64,000 nt of DNA from assembly GCA_017525015.1 (NCBI GenBank), contig JAFXUK010000009.1:30242-94241 (forward strand), written 5' to 3'. This stretch comes from Bacilli bacterium. Its GTDB lineage: Bacteria > Bacillota > Bacilli > RF39 > UBA660. The position numbers and the translations under genes are program-made. The notes beneath the pieces are model-generated. The model was not told the origin of the DNA, made no database searches, and was given only the letters and a program-made list of their open reading frames with translations. Shown here one piece after another: positions 7,698 to 16,250 of this stretch (positions are counted from its first letter, which is position 1; each line of letters begins with the position of its first letter).

Positions 7698-8515
7698 AAG
7701 AAACCTTAAAACCATTTAAAGACTTAATAAATACGGGTAATAAATGGATCAAAGAAAAAGAAAAGAAAAAACAAATTAAAGATGTTTTCATAAAATCAAA
7801 AGATGACTTAAAACTACATGCTATGTTTATTGAAAATAGTGAGAATAAAGGAATATTTATAGAAATACCTGGCTATAGAAGTACTCCTATGAGAGACTTA
7901 TATCCATCTTGCTATGAATATTATGATATGGGCTATAGCTTATTACTAATAGATAATAGATCATCCGGTTCAAGTGAAGGGAAATATATAACCTTTGGTG
8001 TAAAAGAAAGTGAAGATCTAATTCGTTGGATTAAATACATAAACAAGAAATATCCAGATTTAAATATCATCTTAGGTGGTGTTTCCATGGGTGCTAGTAC
8101 TATTATGATGTCTATGAATAGAATCAAAGATGATATGAATGTAAAAAAAATAATAGTTGATTGCGGATATATATCAGCATATGAAGAAGTAAAATACTGT
8201 ATTAAGCATTATTTTCATATACCAAGTTTCCCATTCATCAAAATGGTTAATATCTGGTGCAAATTAATTGCTAAATTTGATTTAGAAGAAAAAAATACCA
8301 TAAGAAGTATGCGAAAATCTAATATACCAGTTCTCTTTATTCATGGAGAAGAAGATGACTTTGTTCCAACATATAATTCTAAAGTAAATTATAAAAACTA
8401 TAATGGCCCTAAAAAATTACTATTATTTAAAAAAGCTAGTCATGGAATTAGTTACTTAGTAGAACCAGACAAATACATTGAAGCTGTTAAAGATTTTGTT
8501 AATAAAGGAGAATAA
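7682..8515 (+). CDS. Alpha/beta hydrolase, YqkD-like
   Basis: 277 residues. The nucleophile elbow is GGVSMGAS (Ser about 141), with an oxyanion-side GYRST segment, DNRSSGSSEGKYITFG typical of this subgroup, an acid in GEEDDFVP, and the His in KKASHGISY. These form the expected Ser-Asp-His triad, so the catalytic part is complete. The substrate is unknown; relatives are membrane-tethered esterases or peptidases. The listed start lacks a ribosome binding site (see the segment at 7575). The next gene begins 2 nt after the stop, so they are co-transcribed. Confidence 0.8.
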   Translation: MEKAVEETLKPFKDLINTGNKWIKEKEKKKQIKDVFIKSKDDLKLHAMFIENSENKGIFIEIPGYRSTPMRDLYPSCYEYYDMGYSLLLIDNRSSGSSEGKYITFGVKESEDLIRWIKYINKKYPDLNIILGGVSMGASTIMMSMNRIKDDMNVKKIIVDCGYISAYEEVKYCIKHYFHIPSFPFIKMVNIWCKLIAKFDLEEKNTIRSMRKSNIPVLFIHGEEDDFVPTYNSKVNYKNYNGPKKLLLFKKASHGISYLVEPDKYIEAVKDFVNKGE

Positions 8516-8517
8516 TA

Positions 8518-9270
8518 ATGGATAAAGAATTATACGATATGATATTTAAAAGAAAATCATTTCACTTATTTAGAAATATTGGTAATGAACATATTACCGA
8601 AGAAGAATTACAAGATATTGAAAAAGAGTTCTCTAGATTAAAACCATTAGATAAAAATATCAAAGTAAAAATGAAAATAGTAAAAGAAGGAGCAACTTGT
8701 CATCGTGGTCAAGAATATTGCATTCTTTTATATTCCGAAAAGAAAGATAATTATCTTCAAAATATCGGTTATTTAGGTGAGCAACTAGATTTGTACTTAG
8801 TATCTAAAAATATCGGTACTCTATGGTTTGGTATAGGTAAAGTAAAAGAAAAACAATTAGATGGTTTAGATTTCGTTATTATGATAGCTATAGCTAAAGT
8901 TGATTCTCCTGATAAATTTAGAAAAGATATGTATAAAAGTAAAAGAAAAGAAGTATCTGAAATATGGAATGGTGATAAATATTTAGATATTGCTAATATC
9001 GTACGATATGCTCCTAGTGCATGTAATACCCAACCATGGTTAGTAGATGCTGATGAAAAGAATATAAAAGTATATAGATATAGGAAAGAAGGTAAAAGAG
9101 GTATAATGCCTAAAAATATGGTTATTTATTATAACCAAATAGATATTGGTATCTTCCTTTGTTTCCTAGAATTATGCTTAGAACATAACAATATAAAATA
9201 TGATAAAAAAGTATTTACTGAAGAAAATCATGAACAAGAAAGAAACCTAATTGCTGAATATATGTTATAA
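8518..9270 (+). CDS. Nitroreductase-family protein
   Basis: 250 residues. It looks like the two-lobed nitroreductase group: an N-terminal half with RKSFHLFR, and a second half with RYAPSACNTQPW, which matches the flavin-site motif (S/P)SAxNxQPW of this fold. The start follows AAAGGAGAATA directly after the hydrolase stop. The family uses FMN and NAD(P)H to reduce small nitro or quinone compounds. The true substrate here cannot be told. It sits between the hydrolase and the rhodanese lipoprotein in one likely operon. Confidence 0.75.
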   Translation: MDKELYDMIFKRKSFHLFRNIGNEHITEEELQDIEKEFSRLKPLDKNIKVKMKIVKEGATCHRGQEYCILLYSEKKDNYLQNIGYLGEQLDLYLVSKNIGTLWFGIGKVKEKQLDGLDFVIMIAIAKVDSPDKFRKDMYKSKRKEVSEIWNGDKYLDIANIVRYAPSACNTQPWLVDADEKNIKVYRYRKEGKRGIMPKNMVIYYNQIDIGIFLCFLELCLEHNNIKYDKKVFTEENHEQERNLIAEYML

Positions 9271-9294
9271 TTCTTATAGAATAGAGGTAATAAA

Positions 9295-9642
9295 ATGAAA
9301 AAGAAAATAATATTAATTACAATAATAGTATTAGGTATATTCCTAACAGCATGTGGTTCTGAAGAAAAAGAAAAAACAGTAGAAGATGTTATCAAATCTG
9401 GTGACTATACTGTTATAGATGTTAGAACTAAAGAAGAATATGATACAGGTCATGTTAAAGGATCATTAAATATTCCATATGATACAATTAATGTCAATAC
9501 TAAAATAGATAAAGATAAACCTGTTTTAGTTTATTGCAAGAGTGGAGTAAGAAGTGCTAAAGCTTATGAAACATTAAAAAAACTAGGATATGAAGTATAT
9601 GACCTAGGTGCATATGAAAAAGTAACTTTAGAAAAAGAATAA
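9295..9642 (+). CDS. Rhodanese-domain lipoprotein
   Basis: 115 residues. A lipoprotein signal (MKKKIILITIIVLG then LTAC at about 17-20) is followed by a single rhodanese domain with DVRTKEEYDTGHVKGSLNIPY and the active-site loop YCKSGVRS. The Cys in that loop would carry a persulfide in sulfur transfer. It acts outside the membrane, tethered by lipid. It is the last gene of the operon, ending at a bidirectional terminator. Confidence 0.9.
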   Translation: MKKKIILITIIVLGIFLTACGSEEKEKTVEDVIKSGDYTVIDVRTKEEYDTGHVKGSLNIPYDTINVNTKIDKDKPVLVYCKSGVRSAKAYETLKKLGYEVYDLGAYEKVTLEKE

Positions 9643-9673
9643 AAAAAGCTTGATTTATATCAAGCTATTTTTT
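9641..9673. terminator. Bidirectional terminator
   Basis: AGCTTGA (9647-9653), 6-nt loop, TCAAGCT (9660-9666), flanked by A7 on the left and T7 on the right. It lies between convergent genes. Confidence 0.88.
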
Positions 9674-10690
9674 TGGATCAATTAATATCTTAATTGCATT
9701 ATCTTCTCCAGAAGTTAATCTTTTGAATGCTTCTTGAACTTTATTTAGTCCAACAATATCATCAACAAATTTTAAGACATCTATCTTTCTTTCACTCATT
9801 AAATCAATACATTCTTTAAATTCATCTACTGTATATGCAATAGCACCAAGTACTTTTAATTCTTTAGTAACAACTAAGATAGAAGGTATTGTAATACTAT
9901 CCATTGATACACCAACCATAACTAATGTACCATTAGGTCTTGTTAAAGTTATACCAGTACTAACAGCAGCACTATTACCTGAGCAATCAAATACTACATC
10001 AAAACCATAAGCGTTTTCTCTAGTAATATTTTCCATAAATTTCTCATCTCTAGCATTAAAGAATTCATCAGCACATCTTAAAGCCACACACTTCTTACCA
10101 CGTTTCTCATTAGTTTCAGAAACAGCTACATAAGAAGCACCATTTAACTTAGCAAACATTGCACATAATTGACCAATAATACCAGCACCAATAACTAAAA
10201 CTCTACTACCTATTTTAACATCAGCTAAATTAACAGCATGTAGACTAACTGCAGTAGGTTCAACCATAGCAACCTCAGCATCAGTTATATTAGATGGAAC
10301 TTTAATAGTTAAATCTGGTCTTAAAGATGTTGATTCTGCATAAGCTCCAGGATTAGTTAAAGAAAGACCAACAGCAGTATCCCAAGTTTTAGGACAGTAT
10401 TGAGGATTTCCACTCTTACAAGCTGGACATTCACCGCATGGTGAAATAGGTAATGCTGTAACTCTATCTCCTACAGCTAAATCACTTCTACATCCAGGAT
10501 CTACTACTATTCCACAGAATTCATGCCCCATTACTAAGTTATTAGGTAATCCTAAATCCCAATAATGAATATCAGAACCACATATTCCACATTTCTTAAC
10601 ATCTATAATAACTGAACCATTTTTTGACTTAGGTTCACTTATTGATTCTAACTCAATTTTCCTTTTATCTTTTAGCATTGCACACTTCAT
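9665..10690 (-). CDS. Zinc-dependent medium-chain dehydrogenase
   Basis: 341 residues. Catalytic zinc ligands are in CGICGSDIHYW and GHEFCG. A structural zinc site is in CGECPACKSGNPQYC. The Rossmann motif is VLVIGAGIIGQL. This is the sorbitol/threonine dehydrogenase type of alcohol dehydrogenase, oxidising a polyol or alcohol with NAD(P). The substrate cannot be set from sequence alone. The start follows AAGGAGATTGG. It is a single-gene unit. Confidence 0.88.
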   Translation of the reverse strand: MKCAMLKDKRKIELESISEPKSKNGSVIIDVKKCGICGSDIHYWDLGLPNNLVMGHEFCGIVVDPGCRSDLAVGDRVTALPISPCGECPACKSGNPQYCPKTWDTAVGLSLTNPGAYAESTSLRPDLTIKVPSNITDAEVAMVEPTAVSLHAVNLADVKIGSRVLVIGAGIIGQLCAMFAKLNGASYVAVSETNEKRGKKCVALRCADEFFNARDEKFMENITRENAYGFDVVFDCSGNSAAVSTGITLTRPNGTLVMVGVSMDSITIPSILVVTKELKVLGAIAYTVDEFKECIDLMSERKIDVLKFVDDIVGLNKVQEAFKRLTSGEDNAIKILIDPKK

Positions 10691-10732
10691 AATACCAATC
10701 TCCTTATCGTACTAATTATAACATAATTCTCT

Positions 10733-10760
10733 TTAACATAAATAAAAAAAAGAGTATAAT
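10733..10760 (+). promoter_or_regulatory. Promoter of tRNA-Thr
   Basis: TTAACA (10733-10738), 16-nt spacer, TATAAT (10755-10760), 8 bp before the mature 5' end. Confidence 0.75.
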
Positions 10761-10768
10761 CTAGTTAT

Positions 10769-10844
10769 GCCGACTTAGCACAGCTGGTAGTGCAATGCCC
10801 TCGTAACGCATAGGTCGCTGGTTCAAGTCCGGCAGTCGGCACCA
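10769..10844 (+). tRNA. tRNA-Thr(CGU)
   Basis: 76 nt with encoded CCA. Acceptor GCCGACT/AGTCGGC, D stem GCAC/GTGC with loop AGCTGGTA (G18G19 present), anticodon loop CTCGTAA (CGU), T arm GCTGG-TTCAAGT-CCGGC. One C-C mismatch closes the anticodon stem (31/39). G1-C72, C2-G71, G35 and U36 are threonine identity elements. Confidence 0.95.
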
Positions 10845-10850
10845 TGTAAT

Positions 10851-10877
10851 AAAAAAAAGACGATTTTCGTCTTTTTT
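10851..10877. terminator. Bidirectional terminator
   Basis: GACGA-TTT-TCGTC (10859-10871) flanked by an A tract and TTTTTT, between tRNA-Thr and the convergent hypothetical gene. Confidence 0.85.
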
Positions 10878-11412
10878 ATTTTCCACCAAATCTTGGTGCT
10901 TCTTCCTCTAAATAAGTACCATTTGCATATGCTTGAATTTTTTCAGGATCAGTTAAGAAATACATATTATTAACAACAGATTCCCTTATTGCTTTTAACC
11001 ATTCATCTTCTCCCATTAATATTCTTCCAAATTTAGAAATAACAATTGAATTAAATTCTCCAATTTCTGCAATATTTCTTTGAATTGTAGCAAAATCATT
11101 GTGAATAAATCCACATGCATCAGCACATGCCAATAATAATTCTAAAGTTTGATAGTCTTCTAAACTTTGAAGATTATTCCATGTTTCTCCATTTTTATAT
11201 TTAGTTAAACTAGATAATCTTATTAAAACATGTTCATCGACACCTAATTCTCTTAATAAAATAGCTATCTCTTGTTTTTTCTCGTTTAATTTAGCTAAAT
11301 TAAATCCAATTCTTACATTAGTTTGTATACCATTACCAGCAACAAATTCTTCTTCCTCAGTTTCGGCAAATAAATCTCTAATGTTCTTATTTAATTCTTT
11401 TGAATTAATCAT
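10876..11412 (-). CDS. Hypothetical protein, 178 residues
   Basis: I do not recognise it. It is soluble and acidic and mostly helical in appearance, with no signal peptide or membrane segment. A segment at about 55-70 (LGVDEHVLIRLSSLTKYKNGETW) reads like part of a compact helical domain. The start follows AGGGGGAT. It is a single-gene unit, convergent with tRNA-Thr and divergent from the methyltransferase-like gene. Confidence 0.65.
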   Translation of the reverse strand: MINSKELNKNIRDLFAETEEEEFVAGNGIQTNVRIGFNLAKLNEKKQEIAILLRELGVDEHVLIRLSSLTKYKNGETWNNLQSLEDYQTLELLLACADACGFIHNDFATIQRNIAEIGEFNSIVISKFGRILMGEDEWLKAIRESVVNNMYFLTDPEKIQAYANGTYLEEEAPRFGGK

Positions 11413-11541
11413 AAAATCCCCCTAATGAATTAATTGTGCTATATTCTAGCACTTTTACCTATTTCGTCAAATCCTTAGTAAAATTTTTAAAAATAAAAAG
11501 TATATGTTAAAATAATCAGCATTGTGAAAGGGGGAACTAAC

Positions 11542-12405
11542 ATGATGCTATTAGAAGATCCATGGATAAAACGATTTGGTAGAATCTATCCTTTTACCAC
11601 TGAAAACATTTCTGGTTATGTAAAATTCTTTGATTTATACAAAAAATCACTATTAACAGTTGGTTCCTCTGGAGATCAAGTTATCAATGCTCGATTAGCA
11701 GGATGCCAAGATATAACTGTAGTAGATGTTAATCCTTATACGCAATACTATTACTACCTAAAAGTAGCATCTATACTTTCCCTAAAAATAGAAGAATTAA
11801 AAAGCTTTTTAAATTACATGCAAGATCTATTCATTAGAAATAGAGCAGCATTTGATAAGAAAAAGTTCTTAAGAATAAAAGGTTGCTTAAAAGAACTAGA
11901 TTATGATTCATATCATTTTTGGGATGAAAAATTTGCTATAAGAAGACCATTAAATGTAAGAAAAGCAATGTTTATGAGAGATGAATTCTCCAAAAGTATA
12001 ATATCTAAATGTAACATTTATCTTCATAATGAAGAAATGTATAAAAAAACTCAAGCTATAATAGGAGATATAAGACCTAATTTTATAGTTGGAAACCTAT
12101 TATATGATGATATACCAGGAGTTCATGATAATATTTGGTTATCTAATATACCTGCTTTTATAGATTTAAAAACATTAAGATTACTAGTAGACAAAATGTA
12201 TCTTTTACTAAAAAAAGAAGGAGATATGATGGTAAGCTACCTATATCTATTTGATGAATTTACACCATATGAAAAAGGATGGGATCCTATCTATGATATA
12301 GATAGAGTAAAACAAACCTTATCTCCATATAAATTAGAATTAAAATCTTTTCACGGAACAGAATTTAGAGAAGATAGTGATTCTGTATTAATACTTCATA
12401 AATAA
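11542..12405 (+). CDS. Methyltransferase-like protein (DUF3419 type possible)
   Basis: 287 residues. An N-terminal segment SLLTVGSSGDQVINARLAGC followed by ITVVDVNP matches motif I and the acidic strand end of a SAM-binding Rossmann fold. A later NFIVGNLLYDDI has the position of a motif IV. This layout recalls DUF3419-type proteins, but the match is from memory. The start chosen is ATG 11542, as the upstream GTG at 11524 lies at the ribosome binding site AAAGGGGGA. A TGTTAAAAT extended -10 lies upstream. The substrate is unknown. Confidence 0.62.
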   Translation: MMLLEDPWIKRFGRIYPFTTENISGYVKFFDLYKKSLLTVGSSGDQVINARLAGCQDITVVDVNPYTQYYYYLKVASILSLKIEELKSFLNYMQDLFIRNRAAFDKKKFLRIKGCLKELDYDSYHFWDEKFAIRRPLNVRKAMFMRDEFSKSIISKCNIYLHNEEMYKKTQAIIGDIRPNFIVGNLLYDDIPGVHDNIWLSNIPAFIDLKTLRLLVDKMYLLLKKEGDMMVSYLYLFDEFTPYEKGWDPIYDIDRVKQTLSPYKLELKSFHGTEFREDSDSVLILHK

Positions 12406-12467
12406 TAGTGTAATAAAATGTAAAATAGCATAGAAAAATTAGTAAATATTAGTAAACTGTGGTAATA

Positions 12468-12473
12468 TATAAT
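12468..12473 (+). promoter_or_regulatory. -10 box of the tRNA-like gene
   Basis: TATAAT, 16 bp before the tRNA-like 5' end. The -35 region is poor. Confidence 0.5.
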
Positions 12474-12489
12474 TACATTAATTATTTAT

Positions 12490-12565
12490 GCCGAGGTAGT
12501 TGTAACGTTAGAACGTACACTTCGTTTGTGTAAGGTGACTTGTTTAACTCAGTCTCTCGGCACCA
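12490..12565 (+). tRNA. Degenerate tRNA-Thr(CGU)-like RNA
   Basis: 76 nt with encoded CCA. Acceptor GCCGAGG/TCTCGGC (one G-U), U8, A9, a perfect anticodon stem TACAC/GTGTA and loop TTCGTTT (anticodon CGU). The core is abnormal. The D stem GTTG/GAAC has a G-G mismatch. The D loop TAACGTTA carries G18-U19 instead of GG. The T stem ACTTG/CAGTC has two mismatches. The T loop TTTAACT has U56 instead of C56, and position 37 is U. The 19-56 elbow pair is therefore lost. Threonine identity bases (G1-C72, C2-G71, G35, U36) remain. It has its own -10 box and terminator, so it may be transcribed. It is a second CGU isoacceptor 1.6 kb from the normal one: either a decaying copy or a non-decoding tRNA. 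Confidence 0.75.
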
Positions 12566-12575
12566 TTTGATTATT

Positions 12576-12598
12576 AAGACCTATAAAGGTCTTTTTTT
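12576..12598 (+). terminator. Terminator of the tRNA-like gene
   Basis: AAGACC-TATAAA-GGTCTT followed by TTTTT. Confidence 0.85.
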
Positions 12599-12679
12599 AT
12601 AACCATTTTTATCTATAAAAATAAATTCTAATAAAATCGCTTTTTTTGTCAGTTTTTTCTATTCAAAAGGCCTTTTTTT

Positions 12680-12688
12680 TGTTATAAT
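12680..12688 (+). promoter_or_regulatory. Extended -10 promoter
   Basis: TGTTATAAT, 29 bp before the ATG at 12718. A self-complementary AAAAGGCCTTTT lies just upstream. Confidence 0.6.
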
Positions 12689-12717
12689 TTATATAGTTAT
12701 AGTAAGGAGCGGTTATT

Positions 12718-13989
12718 ATGGAGAAAAAAACTACTAATGAACAATTATACATCGTATCTCTTGATAATGGCATCCGTGAAGAGGAGCCAGTAACTATTGA
12801 AGTTTATAATACTTTTAGTGACGGTTCTGAATTAGTTCAATTAAACAATACTGTTTTTGGTGTGCTAAAGAAAAATAGTCTTAACCCAGAAACAATGTAT
12901 ATAGATGATTTCAATATTATTAAAGCAGACATCGCTGAATTAATAGACGTAGATCATGAAGAAACAAAAAGAATAGTTGATGAAAATCAAAACATAGGGG
13001 TATTTACAACACTTAATTATAGTAAAGATATCGAAACAAGAATATCTGCTACAACAGCAATTAATCATATTATTAGTTATGTTAATAATGGTGTAATAAC
13101 TGGTGAAGAAGCTGAAACTTTAAGCAAAGTTTTAAAAATATCTACAGCAACTCCTATTTCTAATAAAGAAGAAGTAAGACAAATAGTAGATTTAGGTATA
13201 ACTATTCTTAAAAAAGAAGTAGAACTTCAATCAGGATTGTCATTTGATGCAAAACTATATGAAGCAGTAAGAAAAAGATATCTAAGAATGATAATTTTTG
13301 ATATCTTAGTTGGAAGAAAAAATCGTGATTTAGATTATTATCTAATTAGTAAGATAAATGAACAAGGAAAACCAGTATGGGTTGACTCATATTTAAGTCC
13401 AATATCTGTTGCTTCAATGGTAGATAAAGAAAAATCAGTACCAGAAGGTGCTTATTGTATTAATAATAAAGTAGTTAATACAAATGTATTATTAGAAGTA
13501 TTATATGAATACTATTACGATGAAATAAAGAAATTAACAGTAGCATTAAACGATGCTAAAGGATTATATCAAGATGCTATTAGTAGAATTGTTTACAATA
13601 ATACTGATTTAGATAATGGTTCTAAATTAGAAGCAATTATTAATAAGAATCTAGATTTAATTACTAAAAAAGAAGAAGTTAAAGAAAAATCATTGGATAA
13701 AGAACAAAAAATGAATAAAGTCGAAAGAACAATGGCTACTCAAAGCTTAAATGTTAGAGTAACTACTAAACTAGACTTAATTCAAAAGAAATATCCTATT
13801 AATCCAAAAGAACATCCAGAGATATTTGCTAAGAAGGATAAACTTGATAAAGAAGATATAAAACTAATAGTCGAAGATGAAAAGAAGAAAAATGGTTTTG
13901 TATCATCAGTAATCCTAATTTCAGTTATCTCGTTAGTATGTGGAATTGGTGCAGGAATTGCTTACGTTTTAATGACATTTGGAAACTAG
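12718..13989 (+). CDS. Tail-anchored protein with possible HipA-like segment
   Basis: 423 residues. There is no signal peptide, and the only membrane segment is at the C-terminus (about 397-420), so the protein should face the cytoplasm. The stretch FDILVGRKNRDLDYYLI (about 196-212) is reminiscent of the catalytic region of HipA-type kinases (D-L-x-G-N-x-D-R-H), but the His and the following Asn are not conserved, so activity is doubtful. The region at about 270-375 is charged and likely coiled. The start follows TAAGGAG. The function is unknown. Confidence 0.6.
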   Translation: MEKKTTNEQLYIVSLDNGIREEEPVTIEVYNTFSDGSELVQLNNTVFGVLKKNSLNPETMYIDDFNIIKADIAELIDVDHEETKRIVDENQNIGVFTTLNYSKDIETRISATTAINHIISYVNNGVITGEEAETLSKVLKISTATPISNKEEVRQIVDLGITILKKEVELQSGLSFDAKLYEAVRKRYLRMIIFDILVGRKNRDLDYYLISKINEQGKPVWVDSYLSPISVASMVDKEKSVPEGAYCINNKVVNTNVLLEVLYEYYYDEIKKLTVALNDAKGLYQDAISRIVYNNTDLDNGSKLEAIINKNLDLITKKEEVKEKSLDKEQKMNKVERTMATQSLNVRVTTKLDLIQKKYPINPKEHPEIFAKKDKLDKEDIKLIVEDEKKKNGFVSSVILISVISLVCGIGAGIAYVLMTFGN

Positions 13990-14006
13990 TATCTAGTTTC
14001 CTTTTT
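13981..14006 (+). terminator. Terminator overlapping the stop codon
   Basis: GGAAACTAG-TAT-CTAGTTTCC followed by T5; the stem includes the stop of the preceding gene. Confidence 0.88.
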
Positions 14007-14060
14007 ATTGCATAAAAAGGCATTTCATTATAAAATAAACATTAGAAAAGGGTGGTTTAT

Positions 14061-14576
14061 GTGTTAAAAAAAAGAGGGATTATTATCTTTCTAATATTTA
14101 TTATCACAATCATTCTTCTTGTGATATATAACATCCACTTAACAGACGAATTAAAAGCTATTGATTCTGAAACAACAGAAGAAACAATAGAAGTAATAAA
14201 ATATTGTCCTAAAGAAGAAGATAGTAAATATAATGAAAAGAAAACATACTATAACAAACTAAATTACAAAACTTTTCAAAAACTAAATAAAAAGAATGTC
14301 TTAATAACAGTTGGCGTTGTTGATAAAACATCATCAACTTCTAATAAATTTATCGAATTAATTAATAAGCAATCTTATCATACAAATCAAAGTATGTATT
14401 TATTAGATATAAGTAAATTATCTAAAAAGAATCTAGTTGCTTTCTATGAATTAGATGATAGATTAAAAGAACTAGATTATAACTATATAATTACCTTAAA
14501 AAAAGGAAAAATAATATCAATTACAGAAATAGATAATGAAGAAATAAATTCTTTACTAGAAAGCTACGGTGAATAA
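14061..14576 (+). CDS. Membrane-anchored protein, possibly thioredoxin-like
   Basis: 171 residues from GTG 14061, chosen because AAAGGGTGG ends 5 nt before it; an upstream GTG at 14052 lies inside that site. A membrane anchor at about 6-27 precedes an extracytoplasmic domain. Within it, NVLITVGVVDKTSSTS... followed by MYLLDIS and NYIITLKKGKII resembles a thioredoxin fold without a CxxC pair. That fold is inference. It is the first of three tightly spaced genes (14061-16166). Confidence 0.55.
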   Translation: MLKKRGIIIFLIFIITIILLVIYNIHLTDELKAIDSETTEETIEVIKYCPKEEDSKYNEKKTYYNKLNYKTFQKLNKKNVLITVGVVDKTSSTSNKFIELINKQSYHTNQSMYLLDISKLSKKNLVAFYELDDRLKELDYNYIITLKKGKIISITEIDNEEINSLLESYGE

Positions 14577-14578
14577 AA

Positions 14579-15028
14579 ATGGGAAAAGTATATGATCAAG
14601 TTAAAATGTTTAAAGCCAAATATCCTGGTACAATTACATGGTTTAGATTAAGAAGCCATGCCAAAGTAGTAGAAATGCATTTAAATGCAGCTGAAGAACC
14701 AATTTATACTTTTGCAGGTCAATTAAATGAAAATAACTTAGATATTATAGATACTGGAGTTATATGTGTAACTAATAAAAGAATACTTATAGGTCAAAAA
14801 AATCTAATATTCGGTTATAACTTAAACTCTATAACACCAGATTTATATAATGATATGCAAGTATACGCTGGAGCAATATTTGGTTTAGTAACAATCGATA
14901 CTATTAAAGAAGTAATAAACATTTCTAATATCGATAAAAAAGCTTTACCAGAAATAGAAACAGCAATTTCCAGTTTTATGATGGAGGAAAAGAAAAAATA
15001 TGCTCCACATAGACAAGAAGAAAAATAA
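14579..15028 (+). CDS. Bacterial PH-domain protein
   Basis: 149 residues. The middle part (EPIYTFAGQLNE...DTGVICVTNKRILIGQK) has the strand pattern and the TNKRIL signature seen in bacterial PH-like domains (bPH, YokE/SHOCT-associated). It is soluble, with a charged C-terminal tail (EEKKKYAPHRQEEK). It begins 2 nt after the preceding stop and ends 10 nt before the next start, so all three are one operon. Such domains are thought to bind membranes or partner proteins. The role here is unknown. Confidence 0.68.
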   Translation: MGKVYDQVKMFKAKYPGTITWFRLRSHAKVVEMHLNAAEEPIYTFAGQLNENNLDIIDTGVICVTNKRILIGQKNLIFGYNLNSITPDLYNDMQVYAGAIFGLVTIDTIKEVINISNIDKKALPEIETAISSFMMEEKKKYAPHRQEEK

Positions 15029-15038
15029 AGGAGAAGCC

Positions 15039-16166
15039 ATGAAAAAATATAGATTAAAAAAAGGTGCTTTAATCTTCATATTTTTAATCTTATTAATTAT
15101 TATTGCTTTAATCTTACTGATTAAATCACTCTTTACAAATAAATCATATAGTTTAGAATACAACATCGATGATTTTGATGTTAGTGAAAACTATGTATCT
15201 GATGAAAAAGTCTATTATTATCAACTTACTTATGAAGGTACTAAGTATGACTTTGTCTATCCATCAAAATATCTAAAAGATAAAAGATTAATTGATGAAG
15301 TAGAACCATATACATTCGAAGATTATACTTGTTTAATAATAGAAAGTGATTACGTAGAGTCTAATCCTCTATGTTCTTATGATGGTGATCAAATCGATTA
15401 TCGTTTAATTCCTGAAGAACTAGAACTACCTGTTTCTAGTAAAAAGAGCGAAGAAAAAGATGAATACGAAAATTACACTATCTATAACAAAGACAATAAA
15501 ATCTTAATATGGAATTACAAAGGTTTTAATTACTTAAACAAAGATGAAATAGAAAAAATAGATCTATTTGATAAAGATATCTATGAAGTATCCATAATAG
15601 CTAGAGTAAATAATTATGTAATAATACCTGATTATGAACAATCATATTCATTTAATAAAATATTTATAATTAATCTTGATAATCTAAAAGTAGAAACATG
15701 GAAAATAAAATATGATATCTCATTTGATTCATATATCTTAGGAACAAATAAAGAATCTATTTATTTAATGGACAAGAAAAATAAAACAGAGTATGAATTA
15801 GTTCCTCATAAGAAAAAAATGCGTATTATAGCAACAGATAATCGTAATGGTATTTTAATTAAAGATGGTAAAGAAGAAAAAGAACCTGTTAATAATATTA
15901 TTAATTCCAAAGAAGTATTTACTTATGAAAATAAATATCATTATACATTAAAAGATAACAGAATATATTTAACATACCTAGATATGAAAAACGAAACAAT
16001 CATATCAAGTGATGATGTTAAAGAAATTATTTATATTGAAGAAGATACTATTTATTATTTAATAAAAGATACTCTATACAAATATGATTTAAAATATGGA
16101 GAAACTAAATTAATAACATTCTCTGAATGGAATTATAATTATCAAAATTCAATAATTATATACTAG
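15039..16166 (+). CDS. Membrane-anchored extracytoplasmic protein
   Basis: 375 residues. ATG 15039 follows AAAGGAGAA; an in-frame ATG at 15000 lies within the previous gene and has no ribosome binding site. A membrane segment at about 10-31 is followed by a beta-rich domain full of short YxxYDL-type strands, like a degenerate beta-propeller. The final part (EDTIYYLIKDTLYKYDLKYGE) resembles propeller blades. It is similar in style to the protein at 27416-28558. The family is unrecognised. Confidence 0.55.
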   Translation: MKKYRLKKGALIFIFLILLIIIALILLIKSLFTNKSYSLEYNIDDFDVSENYVSDEKVYYYQLTYEGTKYDFVYPSKYLKDKRLIDEVEPYTFEDYTCLIIESDYVESNPLCSYDGDQIDYRLIPEELELPVSSKKSEEKDEYENYTIYNKDNKILIWNYKGFNYLNKDEIEKIDLFDKDIYEVSIIARVNNYVIIPDYEQSYSFNKIFIINLDNLKVETWKIKYDISFDSYILGTNKESIYLMDKKNKTEYELVPHKKKMRIIATDNRNGILIKDGKEEKEPVNNIINSKEVFTYENKYHYTLKDNRIYLTYLDMKNETIISSDDVKEIIYIEEDTIYYLIKDTLYKYDLKYGETKLITFSEWNYNYQNSIIIY

Positions 16167-16174
16167 TAAAAGAC

Positions 16175-16198
16175 AAAATATGAGCAATCATATTTTTT
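16175..16198 (+). terminator. Terminator of the 14.0-16.2 kb operon
   Basis: AAAATATGA-GCAA-TCATATTTT with trailing T. Confidence 0.8.
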
Positions 16199-16216
16199 CT
16201 TTTTTTATAGTTATTA

Positions 16217-16225
16217 TGTTATAAT
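16217..16225 (+). promoter_or_regulatory. Extended -10 promoter
   Basis: TGTTATAAT, 26 bp before the ATG at 16251. Confidence 0.62.
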
Positions 16226-16250
16226 AATAAATAGAATAGGAGGGATTAAT

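Noticed and set aside
15000..15038. ATG 15000 as start of the anchored protein
   Set aside because: It lies within the preceding gene without a ribosome binding site; ATG 15039 has AAAGGAGAA.
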